Below, piece by piece: positions 25,320-34,569 of a stretch of DNA of 64,000 nt (positions are counted from its first letter, which is position 1; each line of letters opens with the position of its first letter). This DNA comes from Rhodovulum sulfidophilum (GTDB taxonomy: Bacteria > Pseudomonadota > Alphaproteobacteria > Rhodobacterales > Rhodobacteraceae). The DNA lies in NCBI GenBank assembly GCA_003241785.1, contig QFPW01000007.1, positions 1 to 64,000 on the forward strand, written 5' to 3'. Under the pieces are notes generated by a model. It was not told the DNA's origin, ran no database searches, and saw nothing but the letters and a program-made list of their open reading frames with translations. The translations under genes were made by a program, and so were the position numbers.

Positions 25320-26969
25320 TCAGGCCCTGTACGCCGCCTTCAGGGCCGCTCCGAGCCGTTCGGCGAGCGGGGAGGCGGCGTAGGGGTCGGTGACGACCTC
25401 GACATAGGCGCCCGAGGGCGCCGCGGCCGCCGCTTCGAGCGCGGCGTCGAACTCGCCCAGGGTCGTCGCCCGCGCCGTGTACCAGCCGGCGCAGCCGAGC
25501 GCGCGCGGCAGGTCGGCGTAGCGCCAGCGCGGGATGTCGTTGTAGGCGGCCTCGGGATCGCGGCACAGCAGCCGCTCGATCAGGTAGCCGTCGTTGTTGA
25601 GCACGAAGACGATGGGTTTCAGCCCCCTCGCGCCGAAATCGCCGATCGCCTGGGCGGTCAGCTGGTGCGAGCCGTCGCCTGTCACGAGGATCACCCGCTG
25701 CCCGGGCGCCGCCGCCACCGCCGCGCCGAAGGCCGCCGGCGTCGCCCAGCCGATCGAGCCCCAGAGCGTCTGGTTGTGGAACCGCGCCCCCTCCGGCATC
25801 CGGGCGAAGCCGAGCCCCATCGAGACGGTGCCGGTCTCGGCCACCAGGATGTCGTCGGGGCGCAGGAAGGCCTCCCAGCGCGGGTAGAGCGTGGCGGCGG
25901 TGATCGGGTCCGAGGCCGCGCCGGCGACGGGGCCGAGCGTTCCGGGCACGGGCCCGGCGGGCCAGGCGCGCCGCCCGATCCGCGCGGTCAGCGCCGCGAT
26001 CAGGTCGCCCATCTCGACGTCGCAGAAGGCGCGGCCGTCGACCCGCGCGTTGTGGTGGCCGATGTCGATCCGCCGCGCGGGATCGAGCTTCGCGGTGAAG
26101 GCGCCGGTGTTGAAGTCCGAGGCGAGGGCGCCGATCACCAGCAGCCGGTCGGCGCCCTCGACGAAGGCGCGCACCTGCTCGTCCATCAGCGCCCCGTCGT
26201 AGATCCCGACATAGCCCGGCGTCGCCTCGTCGAGCACGGTCTTGTCCATGAACATCGTGGCATAGGGCAGGCCCGAGGCGTCGATCAGCGCCCGCGCCGC
26301 GTCGCGGAGCCCAGCGCGGTCGACCAGGATGCCCGGCAGCGCGCAGGCGGTCCCGGCGGTTCCGAGCGCGGCGATGATCGCCTCGGTCGCGGCGGCGAGC
26401 GCGGCCGGGTCGCTCGCGGGCGCGGGCGGCGGCGCGACGGCGGCGAGCGGCGCGCGGGTGGCCATGTCGGCCGGAAAGACCATGTAGACCGGCCGGCGGT
26501 GGTAGAGCGCCGCCGCGATCAGCCGCTCGGTCTCGGCCGCGACGTTCTGCGGCGTCATGACCGCGCGGGCGCAGACCACGGGCTCGGTCATCCGCGCGAA
26601 GAGGTCGTGCTCGCCGTTGCCGAGCGTGTGGTGCATCGGCCGGCGCGACAGCATCACCGGCACGTTCGGCGCGCCGACGAGGTGGAAGAGCGGCAGGTGC
26701 TCGGCGAAGGCGCCGGCGACGCCGTTGATCGCGCTGAGCTCGCCGACGCCATAGGTGGTGCAGAGCGCCGCCACCCCGCGCACCCGGGCGTAGCCGTCGG
26801 CGGCGTAGGCGGCGTTGAGCTCGTTCGAGCAGCCGACCCATTCGACCCCGGCGTGTTCGAGGATCGCGTCGTTGACCGGGAAGGCATAGTCGCCGGGCAC
26901 GCCGAAGACATGGCCGACGCCGATCTCGCTCAGCCGGCCGAGCACGTGACCGATCACCGTTTCCGCCAT
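25320..26969 (-). CDS. Thiamine-diphosphate 2-oxo acid decarboxylase (pyruvate/indolepyruvate decarboxylase-like)
   Basis: 549 residues with the three-domain layout of ThDP decarboxylases. Catalytic residues match the Zymomonas pyruvate decarboxylase: D27 in GVPGDYAFP, E50 in CSNELNAAYAADGYAR, the His pair in RRPMHHTLG, the cofactor motif GDGSHQLTAQ followed by NNDGYLIER with the active-site Glu. It therefore decarboxylates a 2-oxo acid to an aldehyde. Pyruvate, indolepyruvate and phenylpyruvate are all possible, and substrate choice cannot be read with confidence. ATG 26969 is used because upstream codons in the same frame run into the serC leader. It is divergent from serC. Confidence 0.88.
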   Translation of the reverse strand: MAETVIGHVLGRLSEIGVGHVFGVPGDYAFPVNDAILEHAGVEWVGCSNELNAAYAADGYARVRGVAALCTTYGVGELSAINGVAGAFAEHLPLFHLVGAPNVPVMLSRRPMHHTLGNGEHDLFARMTEPVVCARAVMTPQNVAAETERLIAAALYHRRPVYMVFPADMATRAPLAAVAPPPAPASDPAALAAATEAIIAALGTAGTACALPGILVDRAGLRDAARALIDASGLPYATMFMDKTVLDEATPGYVGIYDGALMDEQVRAFVEGADRLLVIGALASDFNTGAFTAKLDPARRIDIGHHNARVDGRAFCDVEMGDLIAALTARIGRRAWPAGPVPGTLGPVAGAASDPITAATLYPRWEAFLRPDDILVAETGTVSMGLGFARMPEGARFHNQTLWGSIGWATPAAFGAAVAAAPGQRVILVTGDGSHQLTAQAIGDFGARGLKPIVFVLNNDGYLIERLLCRDPEAAYNDIPRWRYADLPRALGCAGWYTARATTLGEFDAALEAAAAAPSGAYVEVVTDPYAASPLAERLGAALKAAYRA

Positions 26970-27129
26970 CGCCGCCTCCCCCTCGACCCGGGGCCGATCG
27001 CGCCCCGATTCCGGCGCGCATAAGACCACGCGGCAGGGCCCCGGGCGACTCCGTTCCGCCGCGCGGGCCCGCGATTCCGCTTGGCAGGGCCGCGGGAATC
27101 GCGTATTCGCCGCGTCGGGCGCGTCCCCG

Positions 27130-27185
27130 GACCAGGGTGAGCGGGGCGGGCTCAGTAACATCACCCTGACGACGGAGCTCCTTAG
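27130..27185 (+). ncRNA. serC leader RNA element (candidate serC motif)
   Basis: The leader of serC-serA contains a 7-bp stem (AGGGTGA 27134-27140 with TCACCCT 27161-27167). Two GAGC/GCTC segments could form an alternative pairing, one of them next to the ribosome site GGAG just before ATG 27186. A conserved serC RNA motif is known upstream of serC in alphaproteobacteria. Position and layout fit it, but no covariance search was possible. Confidence 0.5.
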
Positions 27186-28376
27186 ATGAGCCATACGTCC
27201 GCCGCGACCATCGTCGCCCCCGTCAAGCCGACCGCGAAGCCCGCGCGCCCCGAGTTCTCCTCGGGCCCCTGCCCGAAGCGGCCGGGCTGGACCGCCGAAG
27301 GCGTCGCGAAGATCGCCTTCCTCGGCCGGTCGCACCGCGCCGCCGAGCCCAAGGCGCAGCTCAAGGCCGCGATCGACCGCACCGCGAAGCTCCTCAACGT
27401 TCCCGCCGACTACAAGGTCGGCATCGTCCCCGCCTCCGACACCGGCGCCTTCGAGATGGCGATGTGGTCGATGCTGGGCGCGCGCCCGGTCGACATGCTG
27501 GTCTGGGAAAGCTTCGGCCAGGGCTGGGCGACGGACGCGACCAAGCAGCTCAAGCTCGCCGACTGCCGCGTGATCACCGCGGGCTACGGCGAGCTGCCCG
27601 ATCTCGCGAGCGTCCGCGCGGACGCCGACATCTGCTTCACCTGGAACGGAACCACCTCGGGCGCCCGCGTCCCGAACGCCGACTGGATCCCCGCCGACCG
27701 CGAGGGGCTGACCTTCTGCGACGCGACCTCGGCCGCCTTCGCGCAGGATCTCGACTGGGCGAAGCTCGACGTCGTGACCTTCTCCTGGCAGAAGGCGATG
27801 GGCGGGGAGGGCGCGCATGGCGTGCTGATCCTGAGCCCCCGCGCCGTCGCGCGGCTCGAGAGCTTCACGCCCGACCGGCCGCTCCCGAAGATCTTCCGCA
27901 TGACCAAGGGCGGCAAGCTCATCGAGGGCATCTTCAAGGGCGAGACGATCAACACCCCCTCCATGTTCTGCGTCGCCGACTGCGTCGACGCGCTCGAGTG
28001 GATGGAAGGGATCGGCGGCCTCGACGCGACGCGCGCGCGCGCCGATGCGAACGCCGCCGCGATCCAGGCCTGGGTCGACCGGACGCCCTGGATCGAGAAC
28101 CTCGTCGCCGATCCGGCGGCGCGGTCGAACACCTCCGTCTGCCTCAGGATCACCGATCCGGCGGTCGCGGCGCTCGACGACGCCGGCCAGCGGGATTTCG
28201 TGAAGAAGTTCACGAAGCTGCTCGAGGCCGAGGACGCGGCGCTCGACATCGGCGGCTACCGCGACGCGCCGGCCGGGCTCCGGATCTGGTGCGGCACGAC
28301 GGTCGACACCGCCGACCTCGAGGCGCTGACGCCCTGGCTCGACTGGGCCTTCGCGGAACTGCGCGCGAACCTGTGA
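27186..28376 (+). CDS. serC: Phosphoserine aminotransferase
   Basis: PLP enzyme that converts 3-phosphohydroxypyruvate to phosphoserine in serine synthesis (also used in vitamin B6 synthesis). 396 residues, the alphaproteobacterial form with an N-terminal RPEFSSGPCPKRPGW. The PLP lysine is K203 in FSWQKAMGGEGAHG. Other motifs are CFTWNGTTSGARVP and the INTPSMFCVAD segment. It begins the serC-serA unit; a 10-bp hairpin lies between the two genes. Confidence 0.97.
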   Translation: MSHTSAATIVAPVKPTAKPARPEFSSGPCPKRPGWTAEGVAKIAFLGRSHRAAEPKAQLKAAIDRTAKLLNVPADYKVGIVPASDTGAFEMAMWSMLGARPVDMLVWESFGQGWATDATKQLKLADCRVITAGYGELPDLASVRADADICFTWNGTTSGARVPNADWIPADREGLTFCDATSAAFAQDLDWAKLDVVTFSWQKAMGGEGAHGVLILSPRAVARLESFTPDRPLPKIFRMTKGGKLIEGIFKGETINTPSMFCVADCVDALEWMEGIGGLDATRARADANAAAIQAWVDRTPWIENLVADPAARSNTSVCLRITDPAVAALDDAGQRDFVKKFTKLLEAEDAALDIGGYRDAPAGLRIWCGTTVDTADLEALTPWLDWAFAELRANL

Positions 28377-28382
28377 CGCCCG

Positions 28383-28411
28383 GCGGATCCCGGGATTTCA
28401 ACGGGATCCGC
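28383..28411 (+). promoter_or_regulatory. 10-bp hairpin between serC and serA
   Basis: GCGGATCCCG (28383-28392) and CGGGATCCGC (28402-28411) form a perfect 10-bp stem with a 9-base loop, 7 bases after the serC stop. There is no T-tract, so it probably stabilises the serC message or partly attenuates read-through into serA rather than ending it. Confidence 0.5.
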
Positions 28412-28467
28412 GCTCACCCTCAGATATGAAACTTGGGCCCACGGGCTCACAGGCAGGATTAACAACC

Positions 28468-30060
28468 ATGCCCAAGGTACTTATTTCCGACGAACTTTCG
28501 GATGCAGCCGTCCAGATCTTCAAGGATGCGGGCGTCGAGGTCGACTTCCAGCCGAAACTCGGCAAGGATCCGGCGAAGCTCGCCGAGATCATCGGGAACT
28601 ACGACGGTCTCGCGATCCGCTCGGCGACCAAGGTCACGGCCGATCTCATCGAGAAGGCGACCAATCTCAAGGTCGTCGGCCGCGCCGGCATCGGCGTCGA
28701 CAACGTCGACATCCCCGCCGCCTCGGGCAAGGGCATCGTGGTGATGAACACGCCCTTCGGCAATTCGATCACCACCGCCGAACACGCGATCGCGATGATG
28801 TTCGCCTGCGCGCGCCAGATCCCGGCCGCCGACGCCTCGACCCGCGCCGGCAAGTGGGAGAAGTCGAAGTTCATGGGCGTCGAGATCACCGGCAAGACGC
28901 TCGGCCTGATCGGCGCGGGCAACATCGGCTCGGTGGTCGCGGCCCGCGCGATCGGCCTCAAGATGAAGGTGATCGCCTATGATCCCTTCCTCTCGGCCGA
29001 GCGCGCCCAGACCCTCGGGATCGAGCGGATCGAGGAGGTGGACGACCTGCTCGCCCGCGCCGATTTCGTCACGCTGCACGTGCCCAAGACCGAGAAGACC
29101 GCGAACATCATCTCGGCCGAGCGCGTGAAGAAGATGAAGCCGGGCGCCCGGCTCATCAACTGCGCCCGCGGCGGACTCGTCGACGAGGCCGCGGTCGCCG
29201 AGGCGCTGAAATCGGGCCATCTCGCGGGCGCCGCCTTCGACGTCTTCTCGGTCGAGCCGGCGAAGGAGAACCCGCTCTTCGACGCGCCGAACGTGGTCTG
29301 CACCCCGCATCTCGGCGCCTCGACCAACGAGGCGCAGGAGAACGTGGCGCTGCAGGTGGCCGAGCAGATGTCGGACTACCTGATGCACGGCGCGATCTCG
29401 AACGCCCTGAACGCGCCGAGCGTGACCGCCGAGGAAGCGCCGGTCCTGAAGCCCTGGGTGACGCTCTCCGAGATGCTGGGCAGCTTCGCGGGCCAGGTGA
29501 CCGAGGATCCGATCAAGGAGATCGAGATCGAATACGTGGGCGAGGTGGGAGGGCTCAACCTCAAGCCGCTGACCGCCGCGCTCTCGGCCGGCCTCCTGAA
29601 GCCGCTGGTCGGCGAGGGCGGCGTCAACATGGTCTCGGCCCCGGTCGTGGCGCGCGAGCGCGGCATCCACATCACCGAGAGCCGCAAGGACGCGCAGGGC
29701 GCCTTCGGATCCTACATCCGGCTGATCGTGACAACCGAGACCATGACCCGCTCGGTCGCGGGCACGATCTACTCGGACGGCAAGCCGCGCTTCATCCAGA
29801 TCAAGGGGATCAACCTCGAGGCCGAGCCGATGAAGCACATGCTCTACACGACCAACACCGACACGCCGGGCTACATCGGCGCGCTCGGCACCAAGCTCGG
29901 CACGCTCGGGGTCAACATCGCGACCTTCGCGCTCGGCCGCGAGGAGAAGAGCGGCGAGGCGATCGCGCTGCTCGGCGTCGACGACACGATCGGCGCGGAG
30001 ACCCTCGCCGAGATCGCCGCGCTGCCGCAGGTGCGCCACGCCAAGGCGCTGGCGTTCTGA
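28468..30060 (+). CDS. serA: D-3-phosphoglycerate dehydrogenase
   Basis: First enzyme of serine synthesis (3-phosphoglycerate to 3-phosphohydroxypyruvate with NAD). 530 residues, the long form: substrate-binding region, NAD-binding core with GLIGAGNIGSVVAARAIG, catalytic NCARGGLVDEAA and CTPHLGAST, then the intervening ASB domain and a C-terminal ACT domain (DTPGYIGALGTKLGTLGVNI) that senses serine in many homologues. ATG 28468 gives the family N-terminus MPKVLISDELS. It forms a unit with serC. Confidence 0.97.
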   Translation: MPKVLISDELSDAAVQIFKDAGVEVDFQPKLGKDPAKLAEIIGNYDGLAIRSATKVTADLIEKATNLKVVGRAGIGVDNVDIPAASGKGIVVMNTPFGNSITTAEHAIAMMFACARQIPAADASTRAGKWEKSKFMGVEITGKTLGLIGAGNIGSVVAARAIGLKMKVIAYDPFLSAERAQTLGIERIEEVDDLLARADFVTLHVPKTEKTANIISAERVKKMKPGARLINCARGGLVDEAAVAEALKSGHLAGAAFDVFSVEPAKENPLFDAPNVVCTPHLGASTNEAQENVALQVAEQMSDYLMHGAISNALNAPSVTAEEAPVLKPWVTLSEMLGSFAGQVTEDPIKEIEIEYVGEVGGLNLKPLTAALSAGLLKPLVGEGGVNMVSAPVVARERGIHITESRKDAQGAFGSYIRLIVTTETMTRSVAGTIYSDGKPRFIQIKGINLEAEPMKHMLYTTNTDTPGYIGALGTKLGTLGVNIATFALGREEKSGEAIALLGVDDTIGAETLAEIAALPQVRHAKALAF

Positions 30061-30080
30061 GCGGACGGGCGGGGTGCGAC

Positions 30081-30100
30081 GGTGGGCGGAATCGCCCACC
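30081..30100. repeat. Short intergenic palindrome with CTACG tail
   Basis: GGTGGGCG, GAAT, CGCCCACC: a perfect 8-bp inverted repeat followed by CTACG, the same tail as the element at 20054-20071. Elements of this form are commonly dispersed between genes in proteobacterial genomes. Confidence 0.55.
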
Positions 30101-30144
30101 CTACGCGTCCCGCCGCCCCCCGGTTGGCGTCGCCGCCAGCAATA

Positions 30145-30249
30145 CCGCTGTCCCGGGCTCGACCCGGGACCTCGACGCCCGCGCGGCGCGCGCGGGGTCG
30201 TATCCTCGCGACAAGGGATCGAGGTCCCGGGTCGAGCCCGGGACAGCGG
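30145..30249. repeat. 31-bp perfect inverted repeat with internal palindromes
   Basis: The left arm is 30145-30175 and the right arm is 30219-30249; they are exact complements over 31 bases around a 43-base centre. Each arm contains GTCCCGGG, CTCGA or its complement, CCCGGGAC, so each arm is itself nearly palindromic. The organisation is that of a REP/BIME-like intergenic repeat. No transposase or other gene is attached. Confidence 0.8.
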
Positions 30250-30368
30250 ACCCCTCGGGCCGCGTTTCGCGCCTCCGCCCGTCCCGGACACGCCATTTCG
30301 CGGTTTCGATCCGGCGGGCCGGTCGCTATAAGGCCCCCGGCTTCCGTCCGGAAAAAGGATCTCTCGCA

Positions 30369-31657
<1,289 letters not shown>

Positions 31658-31661
<4 letters not shown>

Positions 31662-31897
31662 AACCGCTCAGCTATCGCGCGCGCCGGTTCTGGTCCCTCG
31701 TCATCCTGCTCGTCGGGCTGCCGGTCTATATCGTCGCCGCGGTCAGCCTCGTCGCGCTCTTCGACCGGCCGGGCATCCTGGTCGAGTTCCTGATCTACGT
31801 GGGGCTCGGCCTGCTCTGGGCGCTGCCGTTCCGGCGGGTCTTCGCCGGGATCGGCCGGCCCGATCCCGACGCGCGCCCGGACGAGCCGCGCGACTAG
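31658..31897 (+). CDS. DUF2842 domain small membrane protein
   Basis: 79 residues with two hydrophobic segments (about 12-35 and 42-58) and a charged tail, matching the DUF2842 family of short alphaproteobacterial inner-membrane proteins of unknown role. The start ATG overlaps the purA stop by 4 bases. The neighbourhood gives no functional hint beyond co-expression with purA. Confidence 0.85.
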
Positions 31898-31970
31898 TCG
31901 CCGCCCGCGTCTTCGCGCTTGCGGAGAAGCCGCCGCCCCGGTCAAGTGCGGCGGTGGGGAAAGGACCAGC

Positions 31971-33149
31971 ATGACCATCGGCATTTTCACGATCCATACC
32001 GGCTACAACGAGGGCGCGACGCTGCAGGCGCTGGCGCTCTCGCTCCTGATCGAGGAGGTCGCGGGCGAGAAGGCCGAGATCGTCGACCATCGCCACACGA
32101 CGCAGACCGAGGCGCATTACGGCCCGCCGAGCAATCCGCGCCGCCGGGCGATCGCGCAGTTCCGCGATTCGGTCCTGCCGCTCAGCCCGGTCCGCTTCGT
32201 CGAGGATCCCCGCGCGGCCTGGGCCTATGCGCGCGAACGCTACAGCGCCGTGGTGGTGGGCAGCGACGAGATCTGGAAGATCGCCTACCGGCCGCGCTTC
32301 CGCGGCCTCGTGCAGGTGCAGAACGATCCGCTGGCCCCGGCCTTCCCGAACGCCTACTGGCCGGACGCGAGCGCCGGCGCCCGCCGGATCGCCTATGCCG
32401 CGACGGCCGGCACCAAGACGAACTGGAAGCGCATCCCGTTCTTCCGCAAGTGGCAGATCGCGAATCGGCTCAGGGGCTTCACGGCGGTCGGCCTGCGCGA
32501 CGAGCGCACCCGCGCCTTTCTCGCCGCCGTCGCACCCGAGACGGCGGCGCGCAGCACGCGCGTGCCCGATCCGACGCTCGGCTATGACCTGCTGCCCTTC
32601 GCGCGGGACGGCATCCGCGCGTCGCTCGCGGCGATGGGCGTCGACTTCGACCGCCCGCGCGTCGTGATCTCCGCCGGGCGCAACCCGAAGGTGACGGCCC
32701 TGGTCGCCGAGCTCAACGCGCAGGGCTTCCAGACCGTCGCGATGTCCTATCCGACCGAGGGGGTCGAACTCGACCTCTCCGAGGCGGGGCTGTCGCCGGT
32801 CGAATGGGCCGCCGCCTTCGGCTGCTTCGATCTCTCGATCTCGGACCGGATGCACGGCTGCATCTTCTCGCTGCGCAACCTCACGCCGCTCATCGTGCTC
32901 GACGCGCGCGCGGCGACGATGGGCTATCCGACCAAGAACGGCGAGATCGCGACCCGGTTCGGGCTGGACGACTTCTACTTCCCGCTCGCGGAGTCGCGCA
33001 CCAGCGCCGGCAGCCTGCTCGACGCCGCGCTGCGCGCGACGCGGGGCGACTGGCCGCGGGAGACGGTCGCCGCCCGGCTAGCTTCCGAACGCGAGATCGC
33101 GCTGGGGTTCCTCGGCGCGGCCTTCGGCGCGAAGGCCGCCGTCGTCTAG
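31971..33149 (+). CDS. Polysaccharide pyruvyl transferase family protein
   Basis: 392 residues. The N-terminal MTIGIFTIHTGYNEGATLQA, the middle VVVGSDEIWKI and the C-terminal SISDRMHGCIFSLRNLTPLIVL are the marks of PF04230 enzymes, which add ketal pyruvate groups to exopolysaccharide sugars using phosphoenolpyruvate. It has no signal peptide and probably acts at the cytoplasmic face. It sits tail to tail with a sulfotransferase and their coding regions overlap by 72 bases, so the two may modify the same surface polymer, though no other polysaccharide genes are present here. Confidence 0.88.
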   Translation: MTIGIFTIHTGYNEGATLQALALSLLIEEVAGEKAEIVDHRHTTQTEAHYGPPSNPRRRAIAQFRDSVLPLSPVRFVEDPRAAWAYARERYSAVVVGSDEIWKIAYRPRFRGLVQVQNDPLAPAFPNAYWPDASAGARRIAYAATAGTKTNWKRIPFFRKWQIANRLRGFTAVGLRDERTRAFLAAVAPETAARSTRVPDPTLGYDLLPFARDGIRASLAAMGVDFDRPRVVISAGRNPKVTALVAELNAQGFQTVAMSYPTEGVELDLSEAGLSPVEWAAAFGCFDLSISDRMHGCIFSLRNLTPLIVLDARAATMGYPTKNGEIATRFGLDDFYFPLAESRTSAGSLLDAALRATRGDWPRETVAARLASEREIALGFLGAAFGAKAAVV

Positions 33150-33893
33150 CGCCGGACCCGGGGCCCCCGCCGGGGTCTCGGCCAGGCTCGCGCGCAGCAG
33201 CCGGTCGAAGGCCCGGTCGAAATCGTAGAGACCGCCGAGCAGCGCGTAGTCGTCGCGCAGCAGCACGCGCAGGAGATCGCGGTGGCCTTCGTCGATGGCG
33301 AGCGGCCGCTGGACCGCGCCGCCTTCGTTGTGGCGCGGCACGCGGATATCGGCGCCGGCGCGGCCCGAGAGGAAGCGCTCGAAGCCCGGCATGTCCTCGA
33401 TCCGGAACACCTGGTCGTACCACCGGAGATCGGGTCCGAGATGCCAGGCGTAGTCGCGCGAATGCACCTGCGCGGGCCGCGAGATCTCGCGGTAGGGGTC
33501 CAGGTTCTCGACGAAATAGCCGAAGGTCGGATCGAGCTCGAGCCCCGCGCCGGTCACCTTGCGCGTCTCGCCCCGGGTCGCGAAGACCGCGCGGCCGACC
33601 TTGTTGGTCCAGGCCGAGCGCAGCCGCGACAGCGGGTCGCGCACCAGGCAGATCCGCGCGTGGCCCGCCGGGGCCGCGACCTCGCCGAAGGGCCGGGTGA
33701 CATAGCCGTCGAGATGATGGATGGGGAAGGGCGGGACCTCGCGGCCGAGCCGGGCGCGGACCCGGTCGGAAAGCCCCCGGCGGGTCGAATCCCGCCCGGT
33801 CTCGAGCTCCCAGAACATGGTCTTGACGCTGGTACAGGCCGCCTTCGGCAAGACGACGTAGAAGGTTCGCGCCTTCGAGCTGATCACAGACAT
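33078..33893 (-). CDS. Sulfotransferase family 2 protein
   Basis: 271 residues starting MSVISSKARTFYVVLPKAAC. The PAPS 5'-phosphosulfate loop is LPKAACTSVKTMF (about 15-27), and the 3'-phosphate motif is ICLVRDPLSRLRSAW (about 80-95), as in PF03567 carbohydrate sulfotransferases. It probably transfers sulfate to a cell-surface glycan. ATG 33893 is used. The last 24 codons lie antisense to the end of the pyruvyl transferase gene. A longer reading upstream would have no family similarity. Confidence 0.87.
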   Translation of the reverse strand: MSVISSKARTFYVVLPKAACTSVKTMFWELETGRDSTRRGLSDRVRARLGREVPPFPIHHLDGYVTRPFGEVAAPAGHARICLVRDPLSRLRSAWTNKVGRAVFATRGETRKVTGAGLELDPTFGYFVENLDPYREISRPAQVHSRDYAWHLGPDLRWYDQVFRIEDMPGFERFLSGRAGADIRVPRHNEGGAVQRPLAIDEGHRDLLRVLLRDDYALLGGLYDFDRAFDRLLRASLAETPAGAPGPALDDGGLRAEGRAEEPQRDLAFGS

Positions 33894-34107
33894 GCCACCC
33901 CCGACTCCGATACAAAGCCGCTCATGCCCCGTGATCCCGAATCTCGCGTCCGGGCGTCTTCCCGAGAGTAGTCGATATGCGATTAATTGCATCACATTTC
34001 TGCGATTCGCCGGACGCCGGGGCGGAAGATCCCGCGCCGCCTTTTCCCCCGCGGCGCGCTCCTGTATCTCTGGCCGCCGGATCGGTTTCTGAGGGAGGAT
34101 CACGGGG

Positions 34108-34569
34108 ATGTCGCGCAAGGCTTGGATCCTGGGCTTGGCGGGGGTGGTCGGCGCCGCCGGCGTCGCCTTCGCGGAGGAGATCGGCGAGGTCACGACGGCG
34201 TTCAAGCTCCTGGGCGCGAACCACAAGATCGTGGTCGAAGCCTTCGACGACCCCAAGGTCGAGGGCGTGAGCTGCTTCATCAGCCGCGCGCGCACTGGCG
34301 GCATCAAGGGCTCGCTCGGCATCGCCGAGGACACCTCCGACGCCTCGATCAACTGCCAGCAGACCGGCGCCATCCACTTCCGCGAGGACCTCAAGGACGG
34401 CGAGGAGGTTTTCAGCCAGCGCGCCTCGATCATGTTCAAGCGGATCCAGGTGGTGCGCTTCCAGGACAAGGCCCGCAACGCGCTGGTCTATCTCACCTAT
34501 TCCGACAAGCTGATCGACGGCTCGCCGCAGAACAGCATCTCGGCGGTGATCATGCGGGACTGGAACTGA
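34108..34569 (+). CDS. creA: CreA family exported protein
   Basis: 153 residues: a signal peptide of about 22 residues ending VAFA, then the CreA (PF05981) body with GEVTTAFKLLGANHKIVVEAFDDP, the conserved VSCFISRARTGGIKG, INCQQTGAI and a C-terminal segment. The two cysteines could form a disulfide in the periplasm. CreA proteins are widespread and their function is not established. A GGGAGGATC ribosome site precedes ATG 34108. The stop TGA overlaps the CTG from which the thiamine diphosphokinase appears to start. Confidence 0.92.
   Translation: MSRKAWILGLAGVVGAAGVAFAEEIGEVTTAFKLLGANHKIVVEAFDDPKVEGVSCFISRARTGGIKGSLGIAEDTSDASINCQQTGAIHFREDLKDGEEVFSQRASIMFKRIQVVRFQDKARNALVYLTYSDKLIDGSPQNSISAVIMRDWN

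Larger units (their letters stand above)
30061..30368. other. Intergenic region with dispersed-repeat palindromes
   Basis: 308 bases between serA and purA with no gene. It holds a short palindrome (30081-30100) and a 31-bp inverted repeat (30145-30249), then the purA leader. The left element, just after the serA stop, could end or stabilise that transcript. No clear intrinsic terminator T-run is seen. Confidence 0.6.

Noticed and set aside
26970..27818. N-terminal extension of the ThDP decarboxylase frame through the serC gene
   Set aside because: The extension is antisense to serC, and the enzyme's family N-terminus begins exactly at ATG 26969.
34000..34566. Thiamine-diphosphate riboswitch before creA and the thiamine diphosphokinase
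   Set aside because: I could not find the conserved THI-box core in the leader, and the kinase gene is coupled directly to creA.
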